From: Martelella mediterranea
GTDB taxonomy: Bacteria; Pseudomonadota; Alphaproteobacteria; Rhizobiales; Rhizobiaceae
DNA length: 64,000 nt
Assembly: GCA_003001975.1 (NCBI GenBank)
Contig: PVUG01000013.1
Coordinates: forward strand, 62,001-126,000
Direction of reading: 5' to 3'
Under the pieces are notes generated by a model. The model was given only the letters and a program-made list of their open reading frames with translations. It made no database searches and was not told the DNA's origin. Within the stretch, counting starts at the first letter, position 1. Every line of letters begins with the position of its first letter. Below are positions 8,570-17,479 of the stretch, one piece after another. A program made the position numbers and the translations under genes.

Positions 8570-9999
8570 TCTCGTCCCTCGAGCGGGAAAACTTTGGACG
8601 GGTTCAGGTGCCAGTCGGGATCGAAAGCCGCGCGCACCGCCATCTGCTGGCGCAGGTCGGTCTCGGAATACTGGTGGCGCATCAGGTCGCGTTTCTCGAT
8701 GCCCACGCCATGTTCCCCGGTCAGGCAGCCCCCGGCATCGACGCAGAGTTTTAAAATTTCAGCGCCCGCCTCTTCCGCACGCGCGGCGTCTTCCGGGTCG
8801 TTGATGTTGTAGAGGATCAGCGGATGCATGTTGCCGTCGCCGGCGTGAAACACATTGGCAACGCGCAGGCCGTAACGGTCGGTGATCTCGCTGGTCTTCT
8901 GCAACACCCAGGACAGCTGGCTGAGCGGCACGGTGCCATCCATGCAGATATAGTCGGCGATGCGCCCGGTGGCCCCGAAGGCGGATTTGCGGCCCTTCCA
9001 GATCAGCGCGGCTTCCGTTGCCGACTGGCTGCGGCGGATCGCCATTACGGCATGGCGTTCGGCAATCGCCACGATTTCGGCCAGCATCGCCTCCATCTCG
9101 GCTTCCGACCCCTCGACCTCGATGATCAGCAGCGCGCCGGCATCCAGCGGATAACCGGCCTTGGCAAACGCCTCGCAGATTTCGATTGCCGGCTTGTCCA
9201 TGAATTCGATGGCGACGGGAATGATGCCGGCGGCGATGATATCGGTGACACAGGCGCCGGCCTGTTCCGATGTCGGAAAGCCGAACAGCACGGGGCGTGC
9301 GCCTTCCGGGCTTGCCAGAAGCCGGACGGTGGCCTCGGTGACAATGCCGAGCTGGCCCTCGGACCCGCAGACCAGCGCCATCAGGTCGTAACCGCCGGAA
9401 TCGAGCGCCTTGCCCCCAAGGTCGATGACGGTGCCGTCGATCAGCACCAGTTTGACGCCGAGCAGGTTGTTCGTGGTCACGCCGTATTTCAGGCAATGGG
9501 CGCCGCCGGAATTCATGCCGATATTGCCGCCGATGGTGCAGGCAAGCTGGGAGCTTGGATCGGGCGCGTAGAAAAAGCCCTCGGGCCTTACCGCTTCGGA
9601 AATGGCGATATTGGTGACGCCGGCCTGCACCACGGCCGCGCGGTTCGGCAGGTCGATGTCGAGAATGCGGTTCATGCGCGAAAGCCCGAGGATGATCGCA
9701 TCTTCCTGGCCGATGGCGCCGCCCGAAAGCGAGGTGCCGGCCCCGCGCGGGACCACGGGAATGCCGTTTTCATGGCAATAGGCCAGCACATTGGCTACCT
9801 GTTCGGTAGTCTCAGGCAGGCAGACAGCCAGCGGCACACGGGTATAGGCAATGAAACCGTCGGTCTCGAACGGCACCAGTTCGCGCCCCTCGCTAACCAG
9901 CGCGTCCTTGGGCAGCAGGGCTTGCAGATCGGAAATAATCTCGTCCCGCCGCGCCAGAATTTCAGCCTTTGGCGTGCTGAACGCAATTGCGCCTGACAA
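8566..9999 (-). CDS. glcD: Glycolate oxidase catalytic subunit GlcD
   Basis: FAD-linked subunit that oxidises glycolate to glyoxylate (477 aa). Motifs: the FAD-binding loop RGAGTSLSGGA near 85-95, CTIGGNIGMNSGG near 150-162, and C-terminal FAD-oxidase residues FHAGDGNMHP and GGCLTGEHGVG. The open frame continues upstream to 10713 but that part is noise from the LysR gene. I place the start at a TTG (9997-9999) because GGAGGT sits seven bases before it and homologues begin at about this point. First gene of the glc operon, divergent from a LysR gene. Confidence 0.92.
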   Translation of the reverse strand: MSGAIAFSTPKAEILARRDEIISDLQALLPKDALVSEGRELVPFETDGFIAYTRVPLAVCLPETTEQVANVLAYCHENGIPVVPRGAGTSLSGGAIGQEDAIILGLSRMNRILDIDLPNRAAVVQAGVTNIAISEAVRPEGFFYAPDPSSQLACTIGGNIGMNSGGAHCLKYGVTTNNLLGVKLVLIDGTVIDLGGKALDSGGYDLMALVCGSEGQLGIVTEATVRLLASPEGARPVLFGFPTSEQAGACVTDIIAAGIIPVAIEFMDKPAIEICEAFAKAGYPLDAGALLIIEVEGSEAEMEAMLAEIVAIAERHAVMAIRRSQSATEAALIWKGRKSAFGATGRIADYICMDGTVPLSQLSWVLQKTSEITDRYGLRVANVFHAGDGNMHPLILYNINDPEDAARAEEAGAEILKLCVDAGGCLTGEHGVGIEKRDLMRHQYSETDLRQQMAVRAAFDPDWHLNPSKVFPLEGRE

Positions 10000-10058
10000 G
10001 GGCTCACCTCCGCATAACAGGAAACGCCATTCCGGCCGTTTCGATCTCCTGTCGCGTT

Positions 10059-10098
10059 CTAACACTGGCTGTAGAGCAAGACAAATGCTAACACTTGT
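10059..10098. promoter_or_regulatory. Candidate LysR-type operator between glcD and its divergent regulator
   Basis: The 126-base gap contains the octamer CTAACACT twice (10059-10066 and 10088-10095), and a dyad ACAA-N10-TTGT (10081-10098) with the spacing typical of LysR boxes. It is a plausible site for the adjacent LysR protein to control both directions. No binding evidence exists in the sequence beyond the symmetry. Confidence 0.35.
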
Positions 10099-10125
10099 TC
10101 CAAAATGGAAATAATGGTGAGGACT

Positions 10126-11025
10126 ATGAACCTCAACGATATCGAGATATTTGCCCGTGTGGCGGCAACCGGCAGCATGACCGAAGCGGCGCAGGAATTG
10201 CGCCTGTCGCCTGCCGTCGTTTCCAAGAGCATCAAGCGGCTGGAGAGCGGTCTCGGCGCGCGGCTGTTGCAGCGGACCACCCGCCGGGTGATGCTGACGG
10301 AAACCGGCCGCGGCTATTATGAGCGCATCCTGCCGGTTCTGGCCGGCGCGGAGGAGGCTCAGGCGTTTGTGGAGGGGCGCACGTCGGCCGTGCGCGGCCG
10401 GCTTCGCGTTTCCGCGCCGACATCTTTCGGGCGCATGCACATCGCGCCTCATCTGGCCACCTTCATGAATGCCCACGCGGCGCTGCAGATCGAGCTGCTC
10501 CTGAACGACTCGTTCGTTGATATCGTCGCGGAAGGCTTCGATGTTGCCATCCGCATCGGCGAACTGAGCGACAGCACGCTGGTGGCGCGCAAGCTTGCGC
10601 CCGTCCGGCGTGTCCTTTGTGCCGCGCCCGCCTATGTCGCGCGTATGGGACAGCCGGAAACGCTCGCCGCACTTGACCGCCATGTCTGCCTGCCGGCGCA
10701 TAACGGCGAACACTGGAAGCTGGAAGGGCCCGAGGGGCCGGTCGCGCTGCGGCCGGAAGGCCGCCTTGTCACGAATTCGAGCGAGGTCATTCGCGAAGCG
10801 GTGCTGGCGGGCATGGGCATTGCGCTGCGCTCCACCTGGGATATCGGGCCGGAGCTTGCCGAGGGACGGCTGGTTCAGATCCTTCCCGATTATGAAAGCC
10901 CGGACGATGTCGGGCTGTTTGCCGTCTATCCGAGCCGCAATTTCCTGCCCGAGAAAGTGCGGCTGTTCATCGATTTTCTGGCCAGGCTCTACGCCCCCGC
11001 ATCCTATTGGGACAAGGGGGCGTGA
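10126..11025 (+). CDS. LysR family regulator divergent from glycolate oxidase
   Basis: Transcription factor of 299 aa. The N-terminal winged helix (IEIFARVAATGSMTEAAQ near 5-22) and the substrate-binding fold typical of CrgA/DsdC-like LysR proteins (RLRVSAPTSFGRMHIAPHL near 90) are visible. The frame also offers ATGs at 10105 and 10114; 10126 is preferred because GGTGAGG precedes it and homologues begin MxLNDIEIF. Its position opposite glcD suggests it regulates glycolate use, in contrast to the GntR-type GlcC of E. coli. The effector is unknown, possibly glycolate. Confidence 0.88.
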   Translation: MNLNDIEIFARVAATGSMTEAAQELRLSPAVVSKSIKRLESGLGARLLQRTTRRVMLTETGRGYYERILPVLAGAEEAQAFVEGRTSAVRGRLRVSAPTSFGRMHIAPHLATFMNAHAALQIELLLNDSFVDIVAEGFDVAIRIGELSDSTLVARKLAPVRRVLCAAPAYVARMGQPETLAALDRHVCLPAHNGEHWKLEGPEGPVALRPEGRLVTNSSEVIREAVLAGMGIALRSTWDIGPELAEGRLVQILPDYESPDDVGLFAVYPSRNFLPEKVRLFIDFLARLYAPASYWDKGA

Positions 11026-11034
11026 GGTGTCGCG

Positions 11035-11199
11035 TCAGGCCACGATCAGTATGCCGGTGACAAGCGAGATCAGGATAACGACAAGGACGATAAAGATCAG
11101 GATACGCGCAATGCCGGCCGAAAGGCCTGCCACGCCGCGGAATCCCAGAAGGCTCGCAACTGCTGCGATAATCAGCAATATCAGTATCCACTCAAGCAT
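11035..11199 (-). CDS. DUF1328 small membrane protein
   Basis: Peptide of 54 aa, almost wholly hydrophobic, with two helices (about 3-20 and 30-52) separated by a glycine-rich turn (FRGVAGLSAGIA). This is the DUF1328/YtjA pattern, function unknown. The ATG at 11197-11199 is preferred over the upstream start at 11223 because AAAGGAAAA precedes it and family members begin MLxW. It stands alone, nine bases from the convergent LysR stop. Confidence 0.8.
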   Translation of the reverse strand: MLEWILILLIIAAVASLLGFRGVAGLSAGIARILIFIVLVVILISLVTGILIVA

Positions 11200-11448
11200 C
11201 GTTTTTCCTTTCCTCAAGGTCACATGTTGAAATGAAAACGGCGTCGCTGGCGGAAAGTTCCGCGATGCCCTGTCTGGGCGGCGGCGCGGCGGGATGGTTT
11301 TGCTGCGGAAAACCGAAATTTCACAAAAGCTTCACCTGCCGGTCGTTACGGCCTGTGCAAGCTGTGATAGAAACATCTTTTATCAAATTTGCAGGATATC
11401 CAGTCTGTGCTTCAGCAGGCATGACGTCCGGAAGGAAAACAGCGGGAA

Positions 11449-11919
11449 ATGCCATCAGACAACAGGTTGGCTGCCAACAAGACCATGCGCGAAGCCCGCC
11501 AGCAATACGCCGCCCTCTGCTACAGGCTCACGAAAACGAAAAAGAAGACCGCGATCGAGGTTCTGCTGATCACCAGCCGCGATACCGGGCGCTGGGTGAC
11601 GCCGAAGGGCTGGCCGATGGCCGACAAGGCCCCGCATGAAGTTGCCGCCCAGGAGGCATTCGAGGAAGCCGGCATCCGGGGCAAGGTCTCGGAAAAGCCG
11701 CTGGGAAATTTTTCCTATCTGAAACGGCTCGACAATGGCACGTCGGTTCCCTGTATCGTCGATCTGTTTCCGCTGCGGGTGCGCAAGGCCAAGTCGAAAT
11801 ACCCCGAAGCCGATGAGCGCACGCGCAAATGGACCTCGCCGGAAGAGGCGGCCGAACTGGTGCAGGAAAGCGAACTGAAAACCCTGCTGATCGATTTCAT
11901 CAACCGTCTCGACGGCTGA
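11449..11919 (+). CDS. NUDIX hydrolase, DIPP-like
   Basis: Predicted pyrophosphohydrolase of 156 aa acting on a nucleoside-diphosphate-linked or diphosphoinositol-like substrate. The Nudix helix is seen as KGWP followed by AAQEAFEEAGI (about 53-75). It retains the EExG core, while the usual Arg of the box is Gln here, which is common in this subfamily of alphaproteobacteria. The rest is basic (YRLTKTKKKTAIEV near 25-38). No operon partner; rsmE follows 76 bases on. Exact substrate unknown. Confidence 0.85.
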   Translation: MPSDNRLAANKTMREARQQYAALCYRLTKTKKKTAIEVLLITSRDTGRWVTPKGWPMADKAPHEVAAQEAFEEAGIRGKVSEKPLGNFSYLKRLDNGTSVPCIVDLFPLRVRKAKSKYPEADERTRKWTSPEEAAELVQESELKTLLIDFINRLDG

Positions 11920-11995
11920 GGTTTCCTGCTGTCCGGGGATTCTGATCCGGTATAATTTGTACTAGGCTACCCGCATTCGAATCGCGGGGGCCTTT

Positions 11996-12733
11996 ATGCG
12001 CGCCAATTATCGCCTGCAGCGCCTTTTTGTGGATGCCGAACTTTCCGTCGGCGCACAATTTGAAGCCGACAAGGATCAGTTTCATTATCTCGCCCATGTC
12101 ATCCGTGCGGAGGAGGGAAGCGAGCTTCTGCTCTTCAACGGGCGTGACGGGGAGTGGTTGTCGCGGCTTTCCTATCCGACCCGCAAGAAGATCGTGCTCG
12201 AGCCGATCGAACAAACCCGCCCGCAGCCGCCTTTGCCCGACCTGACCTATCTGTTCGCCCCGCTGAAGGTCGGGCGGATGGACTATATGGTGCAAAAAGC
12301 CGTCGAGATGGGGGCAGGGCGCATCCAGCCCGTTCTGACGCAGCATGTTCAGGGCAAGCCCGCAAAACCCGAGCGGCTACGGGCCAATATTGCCGAGGCT
12401 GCCGAGCAATGCGGTGTGCTCGCCGTTCCCGAACTGGAAGAACCGGTGAAGCTTTCAGATCTTTTGGAAAACTGGGACGACGGGCGGCGGCTGATCTTCT
12501 GCGACGAAGCCGACGCGCACCAGAACCCGGTAACCGCGCTTGCGGGCATTCAGGAGAAAAAACTGGCGCTGCTGATCGGGCCGGAAGGCGGTTTTTCCGA
12601 TGATGAGCGTGCTCTTTTGCGGGCTCAGCCGTTCGTGACGCCGGTACCGCTTGGCCCGCGCATTCTCAGGGCCGATACCGCTGCCGTTGCCGCCCTTGCC
12701 GTCATTCAGGCCACAATCGGCGACTGGATGTGA
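11996..12733 (+). CDS. rsmE: 16S rRNA (uracil1498-N3)-methyltransferase RsmE
   Basis: SPOUT-fold methyltransferase (245 aa) that methylates U1498 of 16S rRNA using S-adenosylmethionine. It has an N-terminal PUA-like domain ([21 protein letters not shown] near 29-49), and the knotted C-terminal SAM site with [13 protein letters not shown] (about 191-203) and [17 protein letters not shown] (about 217-233), which are diagnostic. A TATAAT hexamer at 11951-11956 in the short upstream gap may be its -10 element. Followed by gshA on the same strand. Confidence 0.95.
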   Translation: MRANYRLQRLFVDAELSVGAQFEADKDQFHYLAHVIRAEEGSELLLFNGRDGEWLSRLSYPTRKKIVLEPIEQTRPQPPLPDLTYLFAPLKVGRMDYMVQKAVEMGAGRIQPVLTQHVQGKPAKPERLRANIAEAAEQCGVLAVPELEEPVKLSDLLENWDDGRRLIFCDEADAHQNPVTALAGIQEKKLALLIGPEGGFSDDERALLRAQPFVTPVPLGPRILRADTAAVAALAVIQATIGDWM

Positions 12734-12871
12734 AATCGGCGCGCACACAAACCGGTCACGTCCACGTGCATTTACGCCTCAATCAAGGAAATTGACTTGA
12801 TCGTCCGGAAAAACCGGGCCAATAGCGGGGACGACCGGCCCGAACCGGCATTTGATATCGAGGACGCTTCC

Positions 12872-14245
12872 ATGGCCCGTGACACTTCCGACGACACGCC
12901 GATTACAGACACGGCAGAACTCGCTGCCTATCTGGAAACCGGCTGCAAGCCCGAAGCCGAATTCCGGATCGGCACCGAGCATGAGAAATTTCCTTTCTTC
13001 AAGGCCGATAATTCGCCGGTTCCCTATGCGGGCGAGCACTCGATTTCCGCCATTCTGGCGGGCATGAAGGAAAAGCTCGGCTGGGATGCCATCATGGATG
13101 GCGACAATATCATCGGCCTTGCCGAACCCGCCGGCATGGGCGCGATCTCGCTGGAACCGGGCGGCCAGTTCGAGCTTTCGGGCGCCGCCGTGAAGACCCT
13201 GCACGAGACCTGTCGGGAATCAAACCGCCATCTGGCGGTGCTGCGCGCCGTTGCCGAACCGATGGGGATCGGTTTCCTCGGGGTTGGCGGCAGCCCGAAA
13301 TGGCGTCTTGAAGAAACCCCGCGCATGCCGAAATCGCGCTACGAAATCATGACCCGCTATATGCCGAAAGTCGGCAGCCAGGGCCTCGACATGATGTATC
13401 GGACCTGCACGATCCAGGTGAATGTCGATTTCTCCTCGGAAGCCGACATGCGCCGCAAAATGGCGCTGTCGCAAAAGCTGCAGCCGCTGGCAACCGCGCT
13501 GTTTGCGTCCTCGCCTTTCACTGAGGGAAAGCCGAACGGGCTGCTGTCGTGGCGCGGCGATATCTGGCGCGATACCGACAATGACCGTTCCGGCCTGCTC
13601 GACTGCGCCTTTGAACCCGGCTTCGGGTTCGAGCGCTATGTCGAATGGGCGCTGGATGTGCCGATGTATTTCATCATCCGCGACGGGCGCTATCGCGACT
13701 GCACCGACATCACCTTCCGCCAGTTCATGGCCGGCGCATTGAAGGGCGAGATCGAGGCATGGCAGCCGACCATGGGCGACTGGACCAATCATCTCTCGAC
13801 GCTGTTTCCCGATGTGCGGCTGAAGCGTTTTCTGGAAATGCGCGGCGCTGACGGCGGCACCTGGCGGCGCATCTGTGCGCTGCCGTCCTTCTGGGTCGGT
13901 CTGCTTTACGATGCAGGTGCCATGGATCAGGCTGAACAGCTGACGGCGGACTGGTCGATTGCCGATATCCACCGCCTGCGTGATGAGGTTCCCCGTCTTG
14001 CGCTGAAGGCCGAAATCGGCGGACGTTCGCTGCTCGATATCGGTCGTGATGTGATCGAGATCGCGCGGGCGGGGCTGAAGGCGCGCAACAATCTCAATGC
14101 CAGCGGTCAGAGCGAGGCGGTGTTCCTGATGACGCTTGACGAGATCATTGCCAAGAAGGCGACCTTTGCAGAGGATCTTCTCGCGCTCTATAACGGCCGC
14201 TGGAACGGCTCGGTCGATCCGCTGTTTGCTGAATTTCAGTACTAG
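12872..14245 (+). CDS. gshA: Glutamate-cysteine ligase GshA
   Basis: First enzyme of glutathione synthesis, joining glutamate and cysteine with ATP. At 457 aa it has the length and sequence of the alphaproteobacterial/plant-type GCS2 family: FRIGTEHEKFPFF near 31-43, LEPGGQFELSG near 94-104, and the catalytic core around MYRTCTIQVNVDFSSE. The frame reaches back to 12797, but the ATG at 12872 has GAGGA seven bases upstream and gives the family's normal length. Cytoplasmic. No gshB in the window. Confidence 0.95.
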   Translation: MARDTSDDTPITDTAELAAYLETGCKPEAEFRIGTEHEKFPFFKADNSPVPYAGEHSISAILAGMKEKLGWDAIMDGDNIIGLAEPAGMGAISLEPGGQFELSGAAVKTLHETCRESNRHLAVLRAVAEPMGIGFLGVGGSPKWRLEETPRMPKSRYEIMTRYMPKVGSQGLDMMYRTCTIQVNVDFSSEADMRRKMALSQKLQPLATALFASSPFTEGKPNGLLSWRGDIWRDTDNDRSGLLDCAFEPGFGFERYVEWALDVPMYFIIRDGRYRDCTDITFRQFMAGALKGEIEAWQPTMGDWTNHLSTLFPDVRLKRFLEMRGADGGTWRRICALPSFWVGLLYDAGAMDQAEQLTADWSIADIHRLRDEVPRLALKAEIGGRSLLDIGRDVIEIARAGLKARNNLNASGQSEAVFLMTLDEIIAKKATFAEDLLALYNGRWNGSVDPLFAEFQY

Positions 14246-14373
14246 AAGTCGGGGCAAAGAGCCGGAAGCTGGCCTTCCCGAAATCCGCTGCTGAACATCC
14301 GTCAATTTCCAAAGGACAGGCACCTGTTGCCGGTCTATAGTCATCGCGTCCGGTTTTGCGCGGAGGCTTTGCG

Positions 14374-14751
14374 ATGGGTGTTACAGGGATTGGCGGTTTC
14401 TTTTTCCGGGCACGCGATCCGGAGGCGCTTCGCGCCTGGTATGCCGAACATCTCGGTGTTGGCTCGGTGCCCTACGGAAGCTGGGAGACGGCATCCGGCC
14501 CTTCGGTGTTTGCGCCGTTTCCGGCCGATACCGATTACTTTCCGGAAGATCGCGGCTTCATGCTCAACCTGCGCACCGACGACCTCGACGGGCTCTGCGA
14601 CAGTCTGCGGGCGGCGGGCATTGCGGTGATCACCAATCCCGATTGGGACATGCCCGGTGTCGGCCGCTTCGCGCGTATTCACGATCCCGAGGGCAATCCC
14701 CTCGAACTCTGGCAGCCGGACACGCGCGAACAAAAAAGCCCGGAAACGTGA
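14374..14751 (+). CDS. VOC (glyoxalase/bleomycin resistance) family protein
   Basis: Single-domain vicinal-oxygen-chelate protein, 125 aa, with the beta-alpha-beta-beta-beta pattern beginning GIGGFFFRARDPEALRAWY and ending with the metal-ligand Glu in DPEGNPLELWQP. The start is the ATG at 14374, with GGAGG 12 bases upstream; a TTG at 14356 is less likely. It might be a dioxygenase, lyase or antibiotic-binding protein; the sequence does not decide. Its stop codon lies in the loop of a hairpin that can terminate transcription from the opposite strand. Confidence 0.8.
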   Translation: MGVTGIGGFFFRARDPEALRAWYAEHLGVGSVPYGSWETASGPSVFAPFPADTDYFPEDRGFMLNLRTDDLDGLCDSLRAAGIAVITNPDWDMPGVGRFARIHDPEGNPLELWQPDTREQKSPET

Positions 14752-14761
14752 GTTTCCGGGC
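14732..14761 (-). terminator. Rho-independent terminator for the minus strand, inside the VOC gene end
   Basis: Perfect 10 bp stem (GCCCGGAAAC 14738-14747, GTTTCCGGGC 14752-14761) with a four-base loop GTGA. On the minus strand it is followed by six U (A-run 14732-14737), so it should stop transcripts from the DUF1127 gene. The loop contains the VOC stop codon. Confidence 0.75.
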
Positions 14762-14939
14762 AAAATGCAGAGTGAAGGCTGAACCACTCTGCGGGGAAAA
14801 TGACGCTTATCTCCGGCCGTGGTTGGGAATACGACCTTCAAACCGACGTCAAATCTTCAAAAGCAATGCGCAATACCGGCGATGTCGGATGCGCAGAACC
14901 AGACGGGCATAAAGCCCGCCTGCCGTCAACGGCCGGTTT

Positions 14940-15215
14940 TCAGAGCACCATGCGCTGGGCGCGGTTGCTGGCTGCCTGCTGCAGTTCCACCATCGGGTCT
15001 TCCTTGACGGTGCTCATGTAGGCGCGCTCGACTTCAGCGCGGTCAAGACCGATATCCTTCAAAAGAGCATCGTCCATCTCGTTCATGTAGCGGATGGCCG
15101 AACGGTTTCTCAAAAAGCGTGCGACAGCGGCGCGAAACGCGCGCAGTCCTTCTATCCAGAAGTGGGACCGGTGCGCCAGGGACCGGCTTTCAGACGCTCT
15201 TTCAATCAACGACAT
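14940..15215 (-). CDS. DUF1127 domain protein
   Basis: Arginine-rich small protein of 91 aa with a C-terminal DUF1127 motif (FLRNRSAIRYMNEMDDALLKDIG, split here as residues ~34-56, then LDRAEVERAY). Larger DUF1127 proteins of this length are common in Rhizobiales. Some short members bind RNA and affect phosphate and carbon metabolism in Agrobacterium, but the role of this one is unknown. The ATG at 15215 is chosen because AAGGAGG precedes it; the longer frame to 15362 is unlikely. Divergent from a LysR gene. Confidence 0.8.
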   Translation of the reverse strand: MSLIERASESRSLAHRSHFWIEGLRAFRAAVARFLRNRSAIRYMNEMDDALLKDIGLDRAEVERAYMSTVKEDPMVELQQAASNRAQRMVL

Positions 15216-15460
15216 TGTCGCCTCCTTCGGTCGGCCGCTCCCATTGTGGTTGCGGCCCGGTAAACAGTTCCGGCTGCATTCCCTCCACGCACGTTTCGGT
15301 GCGCCTGCGTCCGGCCAAATGTGAGCAAACCGAAAAAGATGTGCTGCTGCCACCCGATTCATGCCAGGGTGCGTTGCGCTGCCAATGGAATGCTCATTTC
15401 GTTGTTTGACAAAATGGTGATTCCTTATTGATCAGTCCAACGAATGTTTCTAATATCAAA

Positions 15461-15477
15461 CATCAATAGTGTTGATG
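15461..15477. promoter_or_regulatory. Perfect palindrome next to the LysR start
   Basis: CATCAA-TAGTG-TTGATG, ten bases before the chosen ATG and just upstream of its presumed ribosome site. It could be an operator for autoregulation by the LysR protein or a short RNA hairpin at the translation start. Confidence 0.4.
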
Positions 15478-15486
15478 GGTGATGTT

Positions 15487-16437
15487 ATGGTTGCGCCTTT
15501 GGATATCGATCAGCTTCAGACCTTCGTTTCCATCGTGGACAACGGGTCGTTCACACGTGCTGCAGAACAGGTGTTCAAGACCCAGTCGGCCGTGTCGATG
15601 CAGATGCGCCGGCTTGAGGAGCGGATCGGCAAACAGCTGTTTACCAAGGATGGTCGCGGGGTGCGGCTGACGGACGAGGGCGACAAGCTTCTGAATTATG
15701 CGCGCCGTATCATCCGGCTCAACAACGAAGCGATTTCTGCTTTCGACGACAACCGCCTCGAAGGCCTGATCCGCATCGGCACGCCGGATGATTATGCCGA
15801 CCGCTACATGCCCGATATCATCAACCGGTTTGCGAAATCGCATCCCAATGTCGAGCTTTACATCGTTTGCGAGGATTCCAACGATCTGGTCGAACGGCTA
15901 AAGCGGGGCGAACTGGATATGGCGCTGGTTACCCACAATCCGCGCACGCGCAATTCCGAAGTTGTCCGCACCGAGCCTTTGTGCTGGGTTGCCTCTGCCA
16001 ATCACGCCCTGCCGATCGACCGCCCTGTGCCGCTTGCCGTCGGGCGTCGCGACTGCCGCTGGCGTCAGCTGGCGATCTCTGCCCTTGAAGGCGTGGATCG
16101 CGAATATCGCGTTCTGTTTACCAGCTGGTCGGCAACGGTGGTGGCATCAGCCGTGCTTGCCGGCATGGCGATCTCGATCCTGCCGGAATCGGCGCTGCGC
16201 AACGGCATGCGCGTGCTTTCCCAGGCCGATGGCTTTCCGCCGCTGCCGCCGGTGCAGATTGGCCTGATGAAGCGTCCCGGCGCTTCTGTTTCGCTGACAA
16301 ATGCGCTCTCCAATCACATCATCGCCTCGCTCGACAATATCAGCGCGGTGGACGTGTCTTCGGATATCGATCTGGGCGTGAAGGCGCTGTCGCGTCCGCA
16401 GCGGATGAAACAGGGACATGTTTCTGCCAGCTGGTAG
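15487..16437 (+). CDS. LysR family regulator, LrhA-like
   Basis: Transcription factor of 316 aa. The winged-helix region is clear (LDIDQLQTFVSIVDNGSFTRAAEQ, residues ~5-28; KTQSAVSMQMRRLEERIG after it). The C-terminal half has the short, LrhA/PecT-like effector domain and ends in a 30-residue low-complexity tail. Starts at 15469 (GTG) and 15475 are possible; 15487 fits the alignment I expect. It diverges from the DUF1127 gene, a pairing that suggests regulation of that gene. Effector unknown. Confidence 0.85.
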   Translation: MVAPLDIDQLQTFVSIVDNGSFTRAAEQVFKTQSAVSMQMRRLEERIGKQLFTKDGRGVRLTDEGDKLLNYARRIIRLNNEAISAFDDNRLEGLIRIGTPDDYADRYMPDIINRFAKSHPNVELYIVCEDSNDLVERLKRGELDMALVTHNPRTRNSEVVRTEPLCWVASANHALPIDRPVPLAVGRRDCRWRQLAISALEGVDREYRVLFTSWSATVVASAVLAGMAISILPESALRNGMRVLSQADGFPPLPPVQIGLMKRPGASVSLTNALSNHIIASLDNISAVDVSSDIDLGVKALSRPQRMKQGHVSASW

Positions 16438-16462
16438 GCGCTGATCAATCGCTATACAAAGA

Positions 16463-16490
16463 CCGGCGCCTGATGCGCCGGCCTTTTTTT
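16463..16490 (+). terminator. Rho-independent terminator after the LysR gene
   Basis: Stem CCGGCGC / GCGCCGG with five-base loop, then CC and seven T. Lies 25 bases after the stop codon. Confidence 0.9.
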
Positions 16491-16529
16491 ATCATGCCCT
16501 GAAGCCGATATGGGGTTGCCCTTTTATCA

Positions 16530-17306
16530 TCAGGCGATCGCCGTGTCCTTCTCAAGCGCGGCCATGTCGGCCCTGGCGTCCGCGCCGGCCGGACTGCGCA
16601 TCGGTGTGGCCGGATCGGTTGCCGCCTGCAGCACTGCCGCCGCAACGTCCTGCTGATGCGTCACCAGATCCGCAGGCGCCTCGGCCCATTGCCTGAAAAC
16701 GCCGTCCGCCAGTTCCCGATAGGCCATCGGCACGTTCATGCCGGTGGGGGAAAGAGCGGCTGCATTCTTGCCGAAATCTGTCGTGGGGGCCCTGCCGGGC
16801 AGGACAATCCGCACGCCGATGCCGAAGGGCGCAAGTTCCAGCGCCAGGCTCTCGGAAAACGCATTCACCGCTGCCTTGCTGGCCGTATAGACCGACAAAA
16901 GATGCAGCGGCTGGAGCGTAACCGAGGAGGTGACGTTGACAATCATGCCGGACTGGCGCGCACGAAACTGCGGAAGAAAAGCCTGGGTCAGTGCCATCAC
17001 GCCGATCGTGTTTGTCTCGAATACCTTGCGGATGACCTCGACCGGCGTGCCTTCGAGAGCGTTGAGCCAGCCGACACCGGCATTGTTGACGAGGATGTCG
17101 ACGGGGCCGGCAGCCTCGACCAAGCCGGCTATGCTGTCGAGATCGGTGACATCGAGCGGTAGCACTTTGAGGTTTTCCGATGCAGGAAACAATTCTTCGC
17201 GCGGGTTTCGCATCGTGGCGATCACCCTGAAGCCGCGATCGAGGAAGGTTTTTGCGGTTTCTAGGCCGAAACCGGATGAGCATCCGGTGATCAGGACGTT
17301 TTTCAT
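16530..17306 (-). CDS. Short-chain dehydrogenase/reductase (first SDR/AraC pair)
   Basis: NAD(P)-dependent oxidoreductase of 258 aa, classical SDR type. Seen: cofactor loop TGCSSGFG (8-15), NNAG (about 84-87), catalytic Ser region VTSS and the Tyr-x3-Lys pair in VYTASK (about 152-157). The Asn-Asn-Ala-Gly and GFGLETA residues resemble oxidoreductases annotated on ketones or steroids, but the substrate is unknown. Start at 17306 has AAAGGAG upstream. The gene diverges from an AraC regulator that probably controls it. The same arrangement recurs immediately downstream with a different SDR. Confidence 0.87.
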   Translation of the reverse strand: MKNVLITGCSSGFGLETAKTFLDRGFRVIATMRNPREELFPASENLKVLPLDVTDLDSIAGLVEAAGPVDILVNNAGVGWLNALEGTPVEVIRKVFETNTIGVMALTQAFLPQFRARQSGMIVNVTSSVTLQPLHLLSVYTASKAAVNAFSESLALELAPFGIGVRIVLPGRAPTTDFGKNAAALSPTGMNVPMAYRELADGVFRQWAEAPADLVTHQQDVAAAVLQAATDPATPMRSPAGADARADMAALEKDTAIA

Positions 17307-17479
17307 GACGGACTCCTTTGCTGCGACCACGGGCGCTTGTGCACGCGTCTCGGGTTCGCAGCAGTTGGACAGTTTTGGTTCTAGGGTGGGGCAGCAATCG
17401 TGCTGACAAAGCCACTATAGACGCCAGCGTCTGGACGAACCATAATGGATCATCGCTATCACATCATAGAAAGTCCGGT

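Noticed and set aside
10000-10713. N-terminal extension of the glcD frame up to 10713
   Set aside because: It lies antisense to the LysR gene, has no homology, and a GGAGGT site marks the start at the TTG at 9999.
12953-14344. Long antisense frames over gshA (for example 13220-14344)
   Set aside because: Same cause: third-position GC leaves the opposite strand open. No ribosome site and no domains.
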